The notes: generated by a model from the sequence alone, not told the origin. Shown: positions 9,459 through 19,600, counted from the stretch's first letter. The stretch: 64,000 bases of DNA from Paludibacteraceae bacterium (GCA_024401435.1 JAKSLB010000001.1:62001-126000); one strand, 5' to 3'. Translations and numbers: made by a program.

Positions 9459-10031
9459 TTAATATCTTTTAGTACCAATAAAAGAAGGACAAGTATTATA
9501 ATTTTGTTCAATGTATTTGTCTTTAACCTGATTTACATTTTTATTATCCAACCATTCCTTTAAATTTCTCATTTTCTCAACAGTCAAACCAAGACTAGTT
9601 ACAATCATATCAATAGCACTAATTCTATCAGACTCATCCATTGTGACAAGATTAGTTTGAACAATCACTTTCGAAACAATTTCTTTATCATAAGCCAAAG
9701 ACATAACAATCATTTGTAATTCCAACATTTTGAAATTAGGAACATCTCTTGAAGCTTTAATGGAGTTTGCCAACTCCGTTGAAGCCTTAACGACGTCTAC
9801 CAATAAAGTTGAAATTTGAGAAACTGTCTGCATCGTTTTTAATGCATTTGCACCCTTTTGACATTTTTCCAATTCAATTCTATATTCCTCCATTGAAGAT
9901 GTATAATCAACAATTGTATTGTTAATTAATTGAAGTGCCTCTAAGGCTGGGTTTGTTGTTGCCATTTGTGCTTTACACGTTGCAGACAACATTAAAGATG
10001 TCAATAGAAATAAAAAAAATCTTTTCCCCAT
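9459..10031 (-). CDS. TraI-like periplasmic T4SS protein
   Basis: The 190-aa product has a clear signal peptide (MGKRFFLFLLTSLMLSATCKA, cleavage before QMATT) and is otherwise helical and hydrophilic. Its place directly before traJ is that of traI (DUF4141) in Bacteroides conjugative transposons, a VirB5-like secreted subunit. The helical content with regularly spaced leucines fits that role. It is shorter than typical TraI and sequence similarity is not clear by eye, so the name rests mainly on gene order and topology. Confidence 0.6.
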   Translation of the reverse strand: MGKRFFLFLLTSLMLSATCKAQMATTNPALEALQLINNTIVDYTSSMEEYRIELEKCQKGANALKTMQTVSQISTLLVDVVKASTELANSIKASRDVPNFKMLELQMIVMSLAYDKEIVSKVIVQTNLVTMDESDRISAIDMIVTSLGLTVEKMRNLKEWLDNKNVNQVKDKYIEQNYNTCPSFIGTKRY

Positions 10032-10051
10032 CGCAATAATAATTTCGAAAT

Positions 10052-10309
10052 TTATTTAAATAATATCACTGAAAATATAACAGCCACTATCCAACCTATA
10101 AGAAGCTCTTTCCCATGAGGTTTGCCAGTAGCAAGCGACCAAACGACATAAATTAAACCAATAGCTAATATTGCACAAGCAATATATTGACCACTTTCAG
10201 TTATTGAACTACTATCAGCATCAAGATCATTTTTAAGGGTGTTTAGCCCCTGGCTGGCAAGGGTATAGCCTGATTTCCCCTTTGCAAGTAATATCTGAAG
10301 GACCATCAT
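10052..10309 (-). CDS. Second TraE-like (DUF4134-type) small membrane protein
   Basis: The 85-aa product has two hydrophobic helices. Its C-terminal half (GKELLIGWIVAVI) closely matches the TraE-like protein encoded at 13185-13469 (AKEYLIGWIIAVV). The two are paralogues in one operon. TraE/DUF4134 proteins resemble VirB2-type pilin subunits: small, with two membrane helices around a short loop. Unlike the first copy it has no clear cleavable signal peptide. The start codon overlaps the stop of the VirB4-like gene (ATGATGA). It may be a second pilin or a minor subunit. Confidence 0.72.
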   Translation of the reverse strand: MMVLQILLAKGKSGYTLASQGLNTLKNDLDADSSSITESGQYIACAILAIGLIYVVWSLATGKPHGKELLIGWIVAVIFSVILFK

Positions 10310-12867
10310 TTTTCTTCTCTTTTTTGATTTATATATTTATTAATTGCCGCATACGTACTACCTGTCTCCTTGATTAATTCTCTAATACGTACGATTGTAC
10401 TTTGACGAGAATCAAAAGCCACAGCAGCTTCTGGAGAAACTTCATTTCGGAAAATATAAGGATGTTTTCCTAGTTTACAAAAGAACTCTCTCCAATGATC
10501 TGAACGTTGCAAAGATTTTATCATTTCTATTTCCGCATCAGAAAATGACAGCATGTTTTGCAATTCTGGAAGATTATCCTGATGTTTACTATGATCCAAA
10601 ATAATTTTAGTATCTGTATTGATAAGAATTGAATCTCGAATTAATTGAGGAGCAGATTTTAAGAACATAACATTCTGAGCCGCAAGTGCTATTTCTCCCT
10701 CTTTTTTACGGAACGTTCTGTATAAATAACCAATAAACACACCAAACTTCTCATCCATAAGGAAATCTAGAGCTTCATCGATAATCAATGTTTTAGCGAT
10801 ACCTTCACGATGTTTAATTTTACCAATAACCAATTGCAAAACAATAATAACAATTAGCGGGAAATAATTCTTTTTACAAACACCTTCCATATCAAAACAA
10901 AGGAGTGTATCATTGACCACGTCAATGTTTTCTTTCGCATTTAAAAGATGTTTAAGGTCACCTGTAGTATATGGTTCCAATAAAATTTGAATTTCCTTAT
11001 AATCTATCTTCTTCTTTTCGTATTCTTCTATTTCATTTTGATATAATGTGAGGAAATCAGAATATTCAATCAATGTCGGAAATATTTTATTCTTATTTAC
11101 GTATTCGTAAAAATTCTTAATACTTCTATCAAGGAAAGCTTTTTCTGTATTATTCATCTGTTCCTTTCCTTTCCATATGTAAGAGATAATAGACGAAATG
11201 GTGTCAATATTATCATTGACACTCTCTTTGTCTTCACCCATATAAAGATAATCTCCATCTTTATTTTTATCACAAAGGAATGGATTAAAGCAAAATTCGG
11301 ATGTTTTATTTGAATCGAAATATTTACCTCCATTTAAATTAATCATGGATCGATAAGATCCACCAATATCAATTATTACAACATCTCTTTTGGCATGAAT
11401 AGATTGTAACACATAATTATTCACCAAAAATGATTTTCCACTACCAGAAGGACCAAAAACAAGTCTATTTCTATTCTCAATGTTTTTCATGTCCTTATCC
11501 CACATATCAACAAGGACAGGAGTGCCAAACCTATCCTGGAACAAGAATCCTTCTGCACTTGTCATATACATATTTTCTTTTTGTATATAACATAATGCCT
11601 GAGTGGTCGTATTTACAAAGTATCGATAGACAGAAGCTGCATTACCCGGCATACTACAAAAGAAAAGATTTGCATTTTCTTCATTTTCCGTATAACAATT
11701 AGCATGATTCATTTTAATGAATCCCTGTTTTGCCATAGAAATCTTTTTCTGTAGCATATCATAATCCGTATCAGAAACAATAACATTTAAAGAAGTCCGC
11801 GCAGTTTGATATCCATGGTGCTGTACTGTATCAATAAATGCTTGTTGTTCCTGTTGTTTAATCTTAGCAGGAGGATAAAAATTAGCGAGGAAATTCAATG
11901 AGGTCTTTTCTGTATTGATGGCAGAAACCACATTGTCATTATCCGTAATTTCTATTATAACATTTAAAATATGATCAAATGGCAATCCAAGACCTAATGG
12001 ATAAACCATTGAAGCCTTTGAACGAATGTTCTCAGGCATTTCAATATTAGAATTTAAAATCTTTCCCGTTTGTGGTGTGGAAAGATAATCTAGTTTACTA
12101 CCTTCTTCTATAAGTGTAAGAACCTGAACATATTTATTTCCAATCATTAAATTCCCATTTGTAGTTGAAATAGGATCTAACGACTCTTTTGATGCATCCT
12201 CCGTTGGCGTTGAAAATGTTTGACTCATATAGTCATACACAGCATTATTCAATGATTGCGAATGCATTTTTTTTACAGTGAAAAAGGAGATAGAAGCTAA
12301 TGCATTTTCAAAATTAATCAAAGTGGTTTCTATTTCCTTTTTCCGTTTAACAATATCTTTAAAAGGCTGTACAAATGGCACTCTAGGTTTTTTAGTTAAT
12401 GTGGTTTCTGAAGTTCTTTTATTATCTGAATTACGAAATGTAATATAGATATTTGAATAACTTTTCAATATATCTTTATTGGCACAATGCTTATAATTTG
12501 CATTAACCAAGACATTATCACTAAACTGATTATTTGTATAATTTCCTGTATAATAAAAATTTTGCTGATGAAAAACGCTCCCAGCTGGTAACATTTTAAG
12601 CAGTCCCTCTAATTGTGTATGTATTTGTTCTGCATCAGAATCCGACAAGGTAAAAACTTCTGGAAGGAATATATTATAACCTATAGTAATATCTCCATTT
12701 CCATTGACAATCATATTATCATCAATAAATTGGATAGGCATAACATCCGATAAATCCGTCGCATTTTCGCTGAGAATACTCGTTTGTTTAGACATAAATG
12801 ATATAAGTAATATTATTAAACCTATACCCAAAAATGCTACCACCAATATGACAATGATGTTACTCAT
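10306..12867 (-). CDS. traG: TraG-like conjugation ATPase (VirB4-type)
   Basis: This 853-aa protein is the VirB4-type ATPase that powers T4SS assembly and substrate movement. One N-terminal membrane helix (residues 4-24) is followed by a long N-domain, then a P-loop near residue 480 (GPSGSGKS) and a Walker B segment (TLIIDEALDF) near 700. The C-terminal part includes SLQRSDHWREFFCKLG, typical of the family. Family members run 800-900 residues, so the gene is full length. The start overlaps the end of traF by 8 bp and the stop overlaps the next gene by 4 bp. The name follows Bacteroides tra nomenclature and is unrelated to the VirD4-type 'TraG' of other plasmids. Confidence 0.93.
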   Translation of the reverse strand: MSNIIVILVVAFLGIGLIILLISFMSKQTSILSENATDLSDVMPIQFIDDNMIVNGNGDITIGYNIFLPEVFTLSDSDAEQIHTQLEGLLKMLPAGSVFHQQNFYYTGNYTNNQFSDNVLVNANYKHCANKDILKSYSNIYITFRNSDNKRTSETTLTKKPRVPFVQPFKDIVKRKKEIETTLINFENALASISFFTVKKMHSQSLNNAVYDYMSQTFSTPTEDASKESLDPISTTNGNLMIGNKYVQVLTLIEEGSKLDYLSTPQTGKILNSNIEMPENIRSKASMVYPLGLGLPFDHILNVIIEITDNDNVVSAINTEKTSLNFLANFYPPAKIKQQEQQAFIDTVQHHGYQTARTSLNVIVSDTDYDMLQKKISMAKQGFIKMNHANCYTENEENANLFFCSMPGNAASVYRYFVNTTTQALCYIQKENMYMTSAEGFLFQDRFGTPVLVDMWDKDMKNIENRNRLVFGPSGSGKSFLVNNYVLQSIHAKRDVVIIDIGGSYRSMINLNGGKYFDSNKTSEFCFNPFLCDKNKDGDYLYMGEDKESVNDNIDTISSIISYIWKGKEQMNNTEKAFLDRSIKNFYEYVNKNKIFPTLIEYSDFLTLYQNEIEEYEKKKIDYKEIQILLEPYTTGDLKHLLNAKENIDVVNDTLLCFDMEGVCKKNYFPLIVIIVLQLVIGKIKHREGIAKTLIIDEALDFLMDEKFGVFIGYLYRTFRKKEGEIALAAQNVMFLKSAPQLIRDSILINTDTKIILDHSKHQDNLPELQNMLSFSDAEIEMIKSLQRSDHWREFFCKLGKHPYIFRNEVSPEAAVAFDSRQSTIVRIRELIKETGSTYAAINKYINQKREEK

Positions 12868-13180
12868 GCTTTAGTAATATATATTTAAAAAAACAATTTT
12901 TATCTATGATCTTTAACGGAGTGTGATCTTTAACAAGTTTACTTTCTATATAATTGTTGTTACCATTCTTATAGGCTAATCTCATTTTAGCAAACACATA
13001 TGTAAATGTAACAACTAAAAAGAATATCGTAAGAACAATTATTATAGGACTACAACTTGCAAATATCTCTATTACAATAATAATTGCTCCCGAGACACAA
13101 ACAGAAAGAAATTGTAAAGAAGACAGACCGAAAAATTTTATCGGTCTGTTCAATTTCTTCTGTGTACTTAACGATTCCAT
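12860..13180 (-). CDS. traF: TraF-like membrane protein (DUF4133)
   Basis: The 106-aa product has a basic N-terminus (NRPIKFFGLSSLQ), then two adjacent membrane helices (residues 22-40 and 45-65), then a basic C-terminal tail. That is the DUF4133/TraF layout of Bacteroides conjugative transposons, VirB3-like, including the RPIxFxGL motif near the start. It lies between TraE and the VirB4-type ATPase, overlaps the latter by 8 bp, and is 4 bp from traE. VirB3-type proteins help VirB4 and the pilin work at the inner membrane. Confidence 0.85.
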   Translation of the reverse strand: MESLSTQKKLNRPIKFFGLSSLQFLSVCVSGAIIIVIEIFASCSPIIIVLTIFFLVVTFTYVFAKMRLAYKNGNNNYIESKLVKDHTPLKIIDKNCFFKYILLKHE

Positions 13181-13184
13181 TCAA

Positions 13185-13469
13185 TTAAAATCCTGTAATC
13201 ACAGCTTTTGCTATCAAACAAACAACAACTGCAATAATCCAACCAATAAGATACTCTTTCGCACGTTGTGATGATGTTGCTAATGCATAAATAACAAATA
13301 TCAAAGCAACACCTAATACTGCAGCAACAACGTATTGTGCCATTGTAACTACTGCAGAAGAAGCATCTTTTACTTGATTATTCATATCACTTACAGAACC
13401 AATCTTTAGTTGTGCATTTGCCATAGCTACAGCCATAACGGATGAACATGTTAAAAAAAATTTTTTCAT
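13185..13469 (-). CDS. traE: TraE-like pilin-type protein (DUF4134)
   Basis: The 94-aa product starts with a signal peptide (MKKFFLTCSSVMAVAMANA, cleavage before QLKIG) and then has two membrane helices joined by a short loop with SSQRAKEYL. This is the DUF4134/TraE layout of Bacteroides elements, compared with VirB2 pilins. It heads the compact part of the operon, followed by traF after 4 bp. A 343-bp gap separates it from a further TraE-like gene upstream, and I saw no strong separate promoter in that gap. Confidence 0.85.
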   Translation of the reverse strand: MKKFFLTCSSVMAVAMANAQLKIGSVSDMNNQVKDASSAVVTMAQYVVAAVLGVALIFVIYALATSSQRAKEYLIGWIIAVVVCLIAKAVITGF

Positions 13470-13812
13470 TTTTCTTTCTTATTTAAAATTATGTTAATTA
13501 GTTTCTTGTCTATAATTTTTATGATGTACAACCTACACGGAATAAAATCATCATTATTTACACCTTTATCCTATCATCTTTTAGTTTATAATCACCTAAT
13601 GCATTGAAATTGTTATTCCATGATGTTTCTTCTTCATACATAAACAATTTTTATCTATTCAATAAAATTTCCTACTGCATCATTCTCTTTAACATCCTAA
13701 CCAATAACATTTCGTTCAGTTTTATCCTTGTAATACTTGTCTAACATATAAATCTAAAAGATAAAAAAGAAAAGACATTGTCAACAAAAGGATATATATA
13801 ACTCTTTTACCA
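13470..13812. other. Gap within the tra cluster holding only short frames
   Basis: The 343 bp between the two TraE-type genes contain no convincing gene. On the - strand there are only short frames of 16 and 27 codons (starts near 13740 and 13632) that look somewhat gene-like but are interrupted and shifted relative to each other. They could be the remains of a decayed small gene, or chance. Confidence 0.35.
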
Positions 13813-14064
13813 CTATTCCAATAGAGCCCATATACCTAAAAAAACAAGTAATGCAATAAAAAATGTTATCAAAGATGAACGACCCTCATTGGGAGAAGTT
13901 ACCAATTTTCGAACAACGTATAATCCGTAAAAACAGAAACCAATTCCGACAATAATCTCACCAATATCTTTGTAAGAAGTAAACAACGAACTCCATTGTC
14001 CAGAAAATCCTGCAGTAGGACTACATTTAGTCAAATCGGTTGTTAACAATATTAAATTCATCAT
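13813..14064 (-). CDS. Third TraE-like small membrane protein, first gene of the tra cluster
   Basis: The 83-aa product has two hydrophobic helices separated by a loop with SPNEGRSSL. The outline (GLYVV, short polar loop, hydrophobic C-terminus) parallels the two TraE-like proteins of this cluster, though residue identity is lower. A TTG at 14085 would give a longer protein, but it lies inside the promoter element TATCTTTG (14090-14083), so the ATG at 14064 is the likely start. It may be a pilin-like or accessory membrane subunit. A conserved Cys (LTKCSP) lies in the N-terminal segment. Confidence 0.6.
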   Translation of the reverse strand: MMNLILLTTDLTKCSPTAGFSGQWSSLFTSYKDIGEIIVGIGFCFYGLYVVRKLVTSPNEGRSSLITFFIALLVFLGIWALLE

Positions 14065-14082
14065 TCCCGTTTTTTTATTTTG

Positions 14083-14109
14083 CAAAGATAGAAAATTTTC
14101 ATTTCACAA
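14083..14109 (-). promoter_or_regulatory. Promoter of the tra operon
   Basis: Read on the - strand, TTG (14109-14107), 16 bp, then TATCTTTG (14090-14083) matches the Bacteroidetes TTG/TAnnTTTG promoter. It lies 18 bp before the ATG at 14064. Confidence 0.6.
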
Positions 14110-14170
14110 TGTATTTGTCAACCATTTTATTACTTATCAACACTCATTGTTCTGTTTTTTTTTATTCCTT

Positions 14171-14201
14171 TTGTTAAAGTCACGGATGTTTTTTATATTT
14201 G
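14171..14201 (+). promoter_or_regulatory. Promoter of the two-gene + strand unit
   Basis: TTG at 14171-14173 and TATATTTG at 14194-14201 with 20 bp between them match the Bacteroidetes promoter form. The first gene starts 25 bp later. This promoter is back-to-back with the tra promoter. Confidence 0.55.
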
Positions 14202-14226
14202 TATTATAAATTAAATACTTGATATT

Positions 14227-14784
14227 ATGATAGACTTAAAAACTGGCAAAATCGTCATCAACGAACAAAAGGGTTGGGTGCTTGAACCTGGAATGAAATG
14301 GGAAGATTTAAAAAAATCTAATATATATGTCAATGGTCCAATTCATGAAAATTATAGACTTCATCCAGAATGGCAAGGGGCATTTTTTGAGCACATAGAT
14401 ATAGATGGATTTGATATGAGTGTAGATGTTAATGTTGACACGAATGGTTATATTCATAAAATTTTCATTTATCATCCAGATGCTCACAATCAATGTCTTT
14501 CAAAAGAAGAAGCCTATAAGTTCAAAGCATTTCATGACGAGTTCATATCCCATCAAATTGGAAACCAACTTAAGGGATCTGGCGAAATATGGTTGGATTA
14601 CGACTGGGGGTCCATCACCTCTGAAATCAATTTAATGCATGATTCTATTGTTGATATTATTATAAGATTTAACACATATCCTATTCGAGTGGCAAAAGGA
14701 GAAATAAAACCTGTTACTCAAGAGGATATTGATAATTATTATAAAAAATTACAAAGTAGACTTAAATCAAATTTACAAGAATAA
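14227..14784 (+). CDS. Uncharacterised protein next to tra operon
   Basis: I do not recognise this 185-aa protein. It has no signal peptide or membrane helix, so it is probably cytoplasmic. It is acidic and aromatic-rich, with a conspicuous opening LEPGMKWEDLKKSN, a predicted mixed beta/alpha fold and a charged C-terminal helix. The size, single-domain nature and aromatic content are like small immunity-type proteins, but nothing specific supports that. It is transcribed divergently from the tra operon and is 46 bp upstream of a 518-aa gene, with which it shares a promoter and terminator. Confidence 0.65.
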   Translation: MIDLKTGKIVINEQKGWVLEPGMKWEDLKKSNIYVNGPIHENYRLHPEWQGAFFEHIDIDGFDMSVDVNVDTNGYIHKIFIYHPDAHNQCLSKEEAYKFKAFHDEFISHQIGNQLKGSGEIWLDYDWGSITSEINLMHDSIVDIIIRFNTYPIRVAKGEIKPVTQEDIDNYYKKLQSRLKSNLQE

Positions 14785-14830
14785 ATAGTTATATAAGCGA
14801 AGTGTCACATTAAAATAGAATGAACTATAT

Positions 14831-16387
14831 ATGACATATGTTTTACACCAAAAGGAGGGGAAAAAAGCTTTACTGAACGAAGTGTCTTCAAAGCAAATGG
14901 GTGACGAGCTAAAATGCAACTCATTTTTCGAGAATTCATCTCTCACCTTGTCAGAACAAGCATTTAATTGGCAAGGGATGGACGCTTATCCGTTAATGGA
15001 TAAATACGAAAATGTAAAGTTAGACAAAGGCACTCTTTTGGGATGCCTTGTAATTCCAGATGGAACAGATTCGAACGGCTATAAAAGAGGAAGTTATTAT
15101 TTCCCGATAACGGAAGAAATTCAAAAGTTACTTGACAAGCCTGATTTTACAGCCAACGAGTTATGCGAAAAACTTCAGATTAAGCCATGGAAAAATCCAT
15201 CAACCAAGGAATATGAATACAAAAATCACGTAGCCGTATTTCGAACCTCATGTGACATTGAAGTGGCAAGAGGCAATACTCTGGCCAATCCACACTATGG
15301 AGAAGGAAATTGGGAACAGATATATATTCCAACTGACAACACCCATTTTCCAGCGAATATTGAGGTCAACACAAATGTCGAGGCTAATGAGAAATCTCCA
15401 CTTCAACTTGTAGAAATGAAGACATTAGTTCGGAATAATCTCTCCGACATGGAATTCGGGCAAAAAATTGATGATAAACACGAGTATGCCTTAACTCAAA
15501 GAAACCTTTGCTGTTATCTTAAAGTAAAAGCAGATTTACTTCAAGTTGCTCAAAACAGTCAAGATCAAGCCATATCAGACAAGGCGAAAGGACTTTTACC
15601 TTTACTTGAAACACACATAGAAAAATATAACAAATTTTTTGCTTCAAATGATATAAATTTAGAGACAACCTATGATTCTTTATCCAACTATTTGAACATT
15701 AAGGTGAATTCACTTGAAGGAGAAAACACGCTATTTCTTGCCGATGAAAAAAAGGAGTCGGAAATAAAGAATTTTACGGATAATATTTTTGAAAAAGTAA
15801 ATACAGATCTTCATAAAGAAGAAAGTCAGAGACAGATTGATGTGAAAGAATTGAAAGATGCATTTGATGTTCATCAATTAAACACAAAGCATATTCAGAC
15901 AGAACAAATTGACTATACGAAATCAGTTGATTATGGCAATGTTAAGTCTGTCACAGTTGTTGCAAAAGATGGGTCTCCACAAGTTCAACCGATAAATAAG
16001 TTTTTTTCACCAGTTGATGGTTCTATGGATTTTAATCTTTCTAATGGCAAACTATCTCCTCTCGTTCAAATTGAAGGAGACGAAGCGAAATCCAAAATAC
16101 TTGCACAAGGCAAACTGCTTCTTCCTATACAAGAGCAATCCCGTCAACAGCTGATTCAAAATTTAAAAGACTCTGGTTTTAATGTCACAAATGGTTTATT
16201 GTCTCAACTTGCGGGAGGCATTAAAGATGGAAGCAATACAACTTTGAAACTTGATAAGGATCTTAATAGACTGCTAATGGTATCGCCCAATAAGAATATA
16301 ATACCATTATTTACCAAGGGTCCAAAGCAGTTAAATGTGCTGACACAATCTCTTAACACAAAAGCAGTTCCCTTTTTGAAACCATAA
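14831..16387 (+). CDS. Uncharacterised cytoplasmic protein, 518 aa
   Basis: I do not recognise this protein. It lacks a signal peptide and membrane helix. Residues 1-180 look globular, with a GCLVIPDGTD and a VARGNTLANPHYGEGNWEQI segment. The second is a Gly/Asn-rich loop reminiscent of substrate-binding loops, but no catalytic family can be named. Residues 190-370 are rich in helical, charged sequence. The C-terminal 150 residues contain repeated short segments around LSPLVQIEGDEAKSK and LLPIQEQSRQQL, somewhat like the DUF3945-type repeats of Bacteroides mobile elements; this is a weak impression. It ends just before a strong terminator. Confidence 0.65.
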   Translation: MTYVLHQKEGKKALLNEVSSKQMGDELKCNSFFENSSLTLSEQAFNWQGMDAYPLMDKYENVKLDKGTLLGCLVIPDGTDSNGYKRGSYYFPITEEIQKLLDKPDFTANELCEKLQIKPWKNPSTKEYEYKNHVAVFRTSCDIEVARGNTLANPHYGEGNWEQIYIPTDNTHFPANIEVNTNVEANEKSPLQLVEMKTLVRNNLSDMEFGQKIDDKHEYALTQRNLCCYLKVKADLLQVAQNSQDQAISDKAKGLLPLLETHIEKYNKFFASNDINLETTYDSLSNYLNIKVNSLEGENTLFLADEKKESEIKNFTDNIFEKVNTDLHKEESQRQIDVKELKDAFDVHQLNTKHIQTEQIDYTKSVDYGNVKSVTVVAKDGSPQVQPINKFFSPVDGSMDFNLSNGKLSPLVQIEGDEAKSKILAQGKLLLPIQEQSRQQLIQNLKDSGFNVTNGLLSQLAGGIKDGSNTTLKLDKDLNRLLMVSPNKNIIPLFTKGPKQLNVLTQSLNTKAVPFLKP

Positions 16388-16404
16388 TAGAACAATAATA
16401 GTGA

Positions 16405-16440
16405 GGGGTCTTACACATAATGTATAAGACCCTTTTTTTT
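16405..16440 (+). terminator. Rho-independent terminator of the 14.2-16.4 kb unit
   Basis: GGGTCTTACA and TGTATAAGACCC form a stem of about 12 bp with one mismatch, followed by eight T. It lies 18 bp after the stop codon. Confidence 0.85.
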
Positions 16441-16540
16441 ATCTCTTATTTCAACTAAACAATTACTCACTCCAGAACGTTCTAAATCAGAGTGAGTTCA
16501 ACAAAGTCTTAAACAAAAAGTATCTGAATTCCTTAAAAAC

Positions 16541-16576
16541 AAGTTTCCCAAAGTATTTTTATACTTTGGGAAACTT
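16541..16576 (-). terminator. Hairpin terminator of the giant surface-protein gene
   Basis: AAGTTTCCCAAAGTAT and its exact reverse complement form a 16-bp perfect stem with a 4-nt loop. In - strand sense it follows the giant gene by about 65 bp and is followed by GTTTTT. It may serve both convergent units. Confidence 0.75.
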
Positions 16577-16641
16577 ATATATAAAGACTTCAAATAAAAT
16601 TAGCAAAAGAGATTACCAATACTAATACGAGTTTTAGGAGA

Positions 16642-19600
16642 TTATTGTTTAATTATCTTAAATGTTTTACCATTTACCTTAAGTAAATAAACACCCAAAT
16701 CATACTTTCTCATATCAATAGATGTTTCTTTATTACCGAACAATGTTTGTAACATTATTCCAGAAGCATCATAAAGGAACAATTCTGCATCATCTTCAGT
16801 ATAGACATATAACCAATCCTTAACAGGATTAGGATATATATATACATTGTCGTTATAAGTAATAACCTCTTCATCATCAGAATCAATAAAGAAGTTTCCT
16901 TCCATCTTCATATTTTTAACAGAAGCTTCATTTATAGTCAATTTACAGAATGTAGTATCAGTACAACCCTTATCATTTTCCACAATCAATCGTACATTAT
17001 AATCACCTTTATTATAGAAATAACATATTGGATTTTCTCTATGAGAATATAATCCATAAGGATCGGCTGTATACTGAGTATTTAAAGGATCAATAAGATT
17101 CCAATCGAAAGTTTTCACAGAATCTGTTCTATTATAGAACTTAACAAGGTCTCCCTGTTGAATTTGGACAGATTCATTTGCGTTGTACACATTATCATTA
17201 ACTTCAAAATCAAAATCAGCTTTAATAGTAGAGACTTTAACATTGACTGATATAGAAGAAGAAAGGTTGTGTTTTGTCGAGATTCTTGTAATATGGAGCA
17301 TAAATGGTTCTTTAACATTCTTCAAATAAACACCATATTTTGTTTGAGTTGTATCATTAACCTCTTTACCACTTTGAGCATCAACCATTAATCCTTCATA
17401 ACCAGAATAGATATACGTGAATTCGGATTCATTGTCTGTCACATGAGTTTTATCATCATAACATCTGACATAGACATCATTACCAGGACAAGTATTATCT
17501 TTCAAGACGATATCCTCTGTATAAATTACAGGATCAGGAATAGTATGAATAACAAAAGTATCCGATGTATCTTTCGTACACATTGTAGTTAGGACAAAAC
17601 GTACTTTTTTACTATAATTTGGATCATTTGCTGGAATTGTAATTACATATCTTCCCTCATCATCAACATTTGAAATTTCAGTACCTATATATTCATCAGA
17701 ATAAGAATCATCAAATAACATCCATCGAGCAGTGACAGGAACAGTAGGATTTGAAGCAGTCACAAACAAAGTAACCTCAGCATCTTTACGGACATCGATA
17801 TAATTATCTGAGAAAGTCATATTATGATCCATGTAATAAGCGGTATCAATAATAGTTGATACTTGACCAATAGTAGAAGGTTCAACGACTTGAATCGTCA
17901 AGACATTACTAATACATGAATACATACCAGATTGAGTAATACGTCTAAACTCGGTTGTTGATTCAAGATTAGAAGGTTGATAATTCTTGTCTGTTGCATT
18001 ATCAATATTGACGAAATCATTTGTATACTGATTTCTATATTGCCATTGATAAGTATATGTTCCAGTTGCACCATCACATTGAGAAGCATTAATTGTTGGA
18101 ACATCAGACAAAGGACAAGCCAGATTTATACCATTTATATAAATACGACCACCTGAAATTGGTAAGATGCGTTCACCATCTGTACAAACAGTATTTTTTT
18201 GAATATAAAATTTCCGATAACGGAATTCATCAGATAGATAGTTAAATGTATCTGTACCATATTTAAGAATATTCGTTGAACTATTACTATTATCAACTAA
18301 AGAATAATCTTTCAAAACTTCAGAAGAAGCAGTACAATTATATTGCACCAATTCACTTGAATCATTTAAGATTGTGGTGACTGACAAGCCAATTTCTGAT
18401 TGATAATCAACTGAAACTTTTTCTTTTACTTTAATTTTTAAATCATAAGATGTAGATATATTACGATCTTCGGATATTCTTGTTATCGTAAGAGTAAACG
18501 ATTCTTGCACATTTTTCAAACGAACACCATTTTTTGTCTTTTTATTATCCTCTATATACCAATTTGTACCATCATCAATCATAGTGCCATCATATCCAGA
18601 ATAAGTATAAGTAAATTCCGAATTACTATTAGATTCATGAGCCGGAGAATCAAAACATCTAACAAAGATATCCTCTCCTGGACAAACATTGTCATTGACA
18701 ACAATATCTTCTTCCAAAATGATTGGATCATCGATAGTGTGAATGGTGAATGGATCAAGAGTGTCGCTTTTGCATGGTGTAACAGCAATAAAACGAACAG
18801 ACTTGATAGAATTTGGTTCACCTGCAGGCACAGTCAACTTAAATGAACCATCCTCAGATCGCAAACATTTTTGTGTTTCGACATATTCTTTATTTTCATA
18901 AATCATCCATCTACCCAAAACTGAAGAATTCTCATTGTTAGCTGTAACAGATAATTCAACACTCAACCCCCTATTAACATCAACATAGTTGTCAAGATAT
19001 GTCAACTTATGTGCATCATAATAAGCAGTATCTATATTAGCAGTGACGTTTCCAATTACAGATGGAGTAGCTATCTTAATTGTTACGACATTACTAATGC
19101 ATGAATACATACCAGAGTAGGTGATTCGTCGAAAATCAGTTGTCGTAGCAAGAGAAGAATAGGTCAAACTCTTTTCTGTAGCACCTTCAATATTAACAAA
19201 ATCATTCGTATAGTTATTGCGATACTGCCATTGATACGTATATGATCCCTCACCACCAACAACGTTAGTGGCAATTATTGTCGGAACAGGAGTATTTGGA
19301 CAAACGAGACTATCACCATCCACATAAATTCTACCACCAGAAATAGGGAATATTCTATTTGCATATGCACAAATATCAGTTCTTCGAATATAAATAGTCG
19401 TAAAATGGAATTGGTCTGATGAATACGCGAATGTATCAGCTCCATGTTTCATCATAGGCAATTCGCCATCTCCTTCAAATGTATAATTTTGAAGGACATT
19501 TTCAAATGCTGTACAATAAGTTTGTACGATATCACTACTATCATTAAGTATTGTTGTAATAGTCATACCCAACTCTGATGAGTAATCAATAGAATCATTT

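Noticed and set aside
13813-14085. Start at TTG 14085 for the first TraE-like gene
   Set aside because: This TTG lies within the promoter -7 element TATCTTTG; the ATG at 14064 is the better start.
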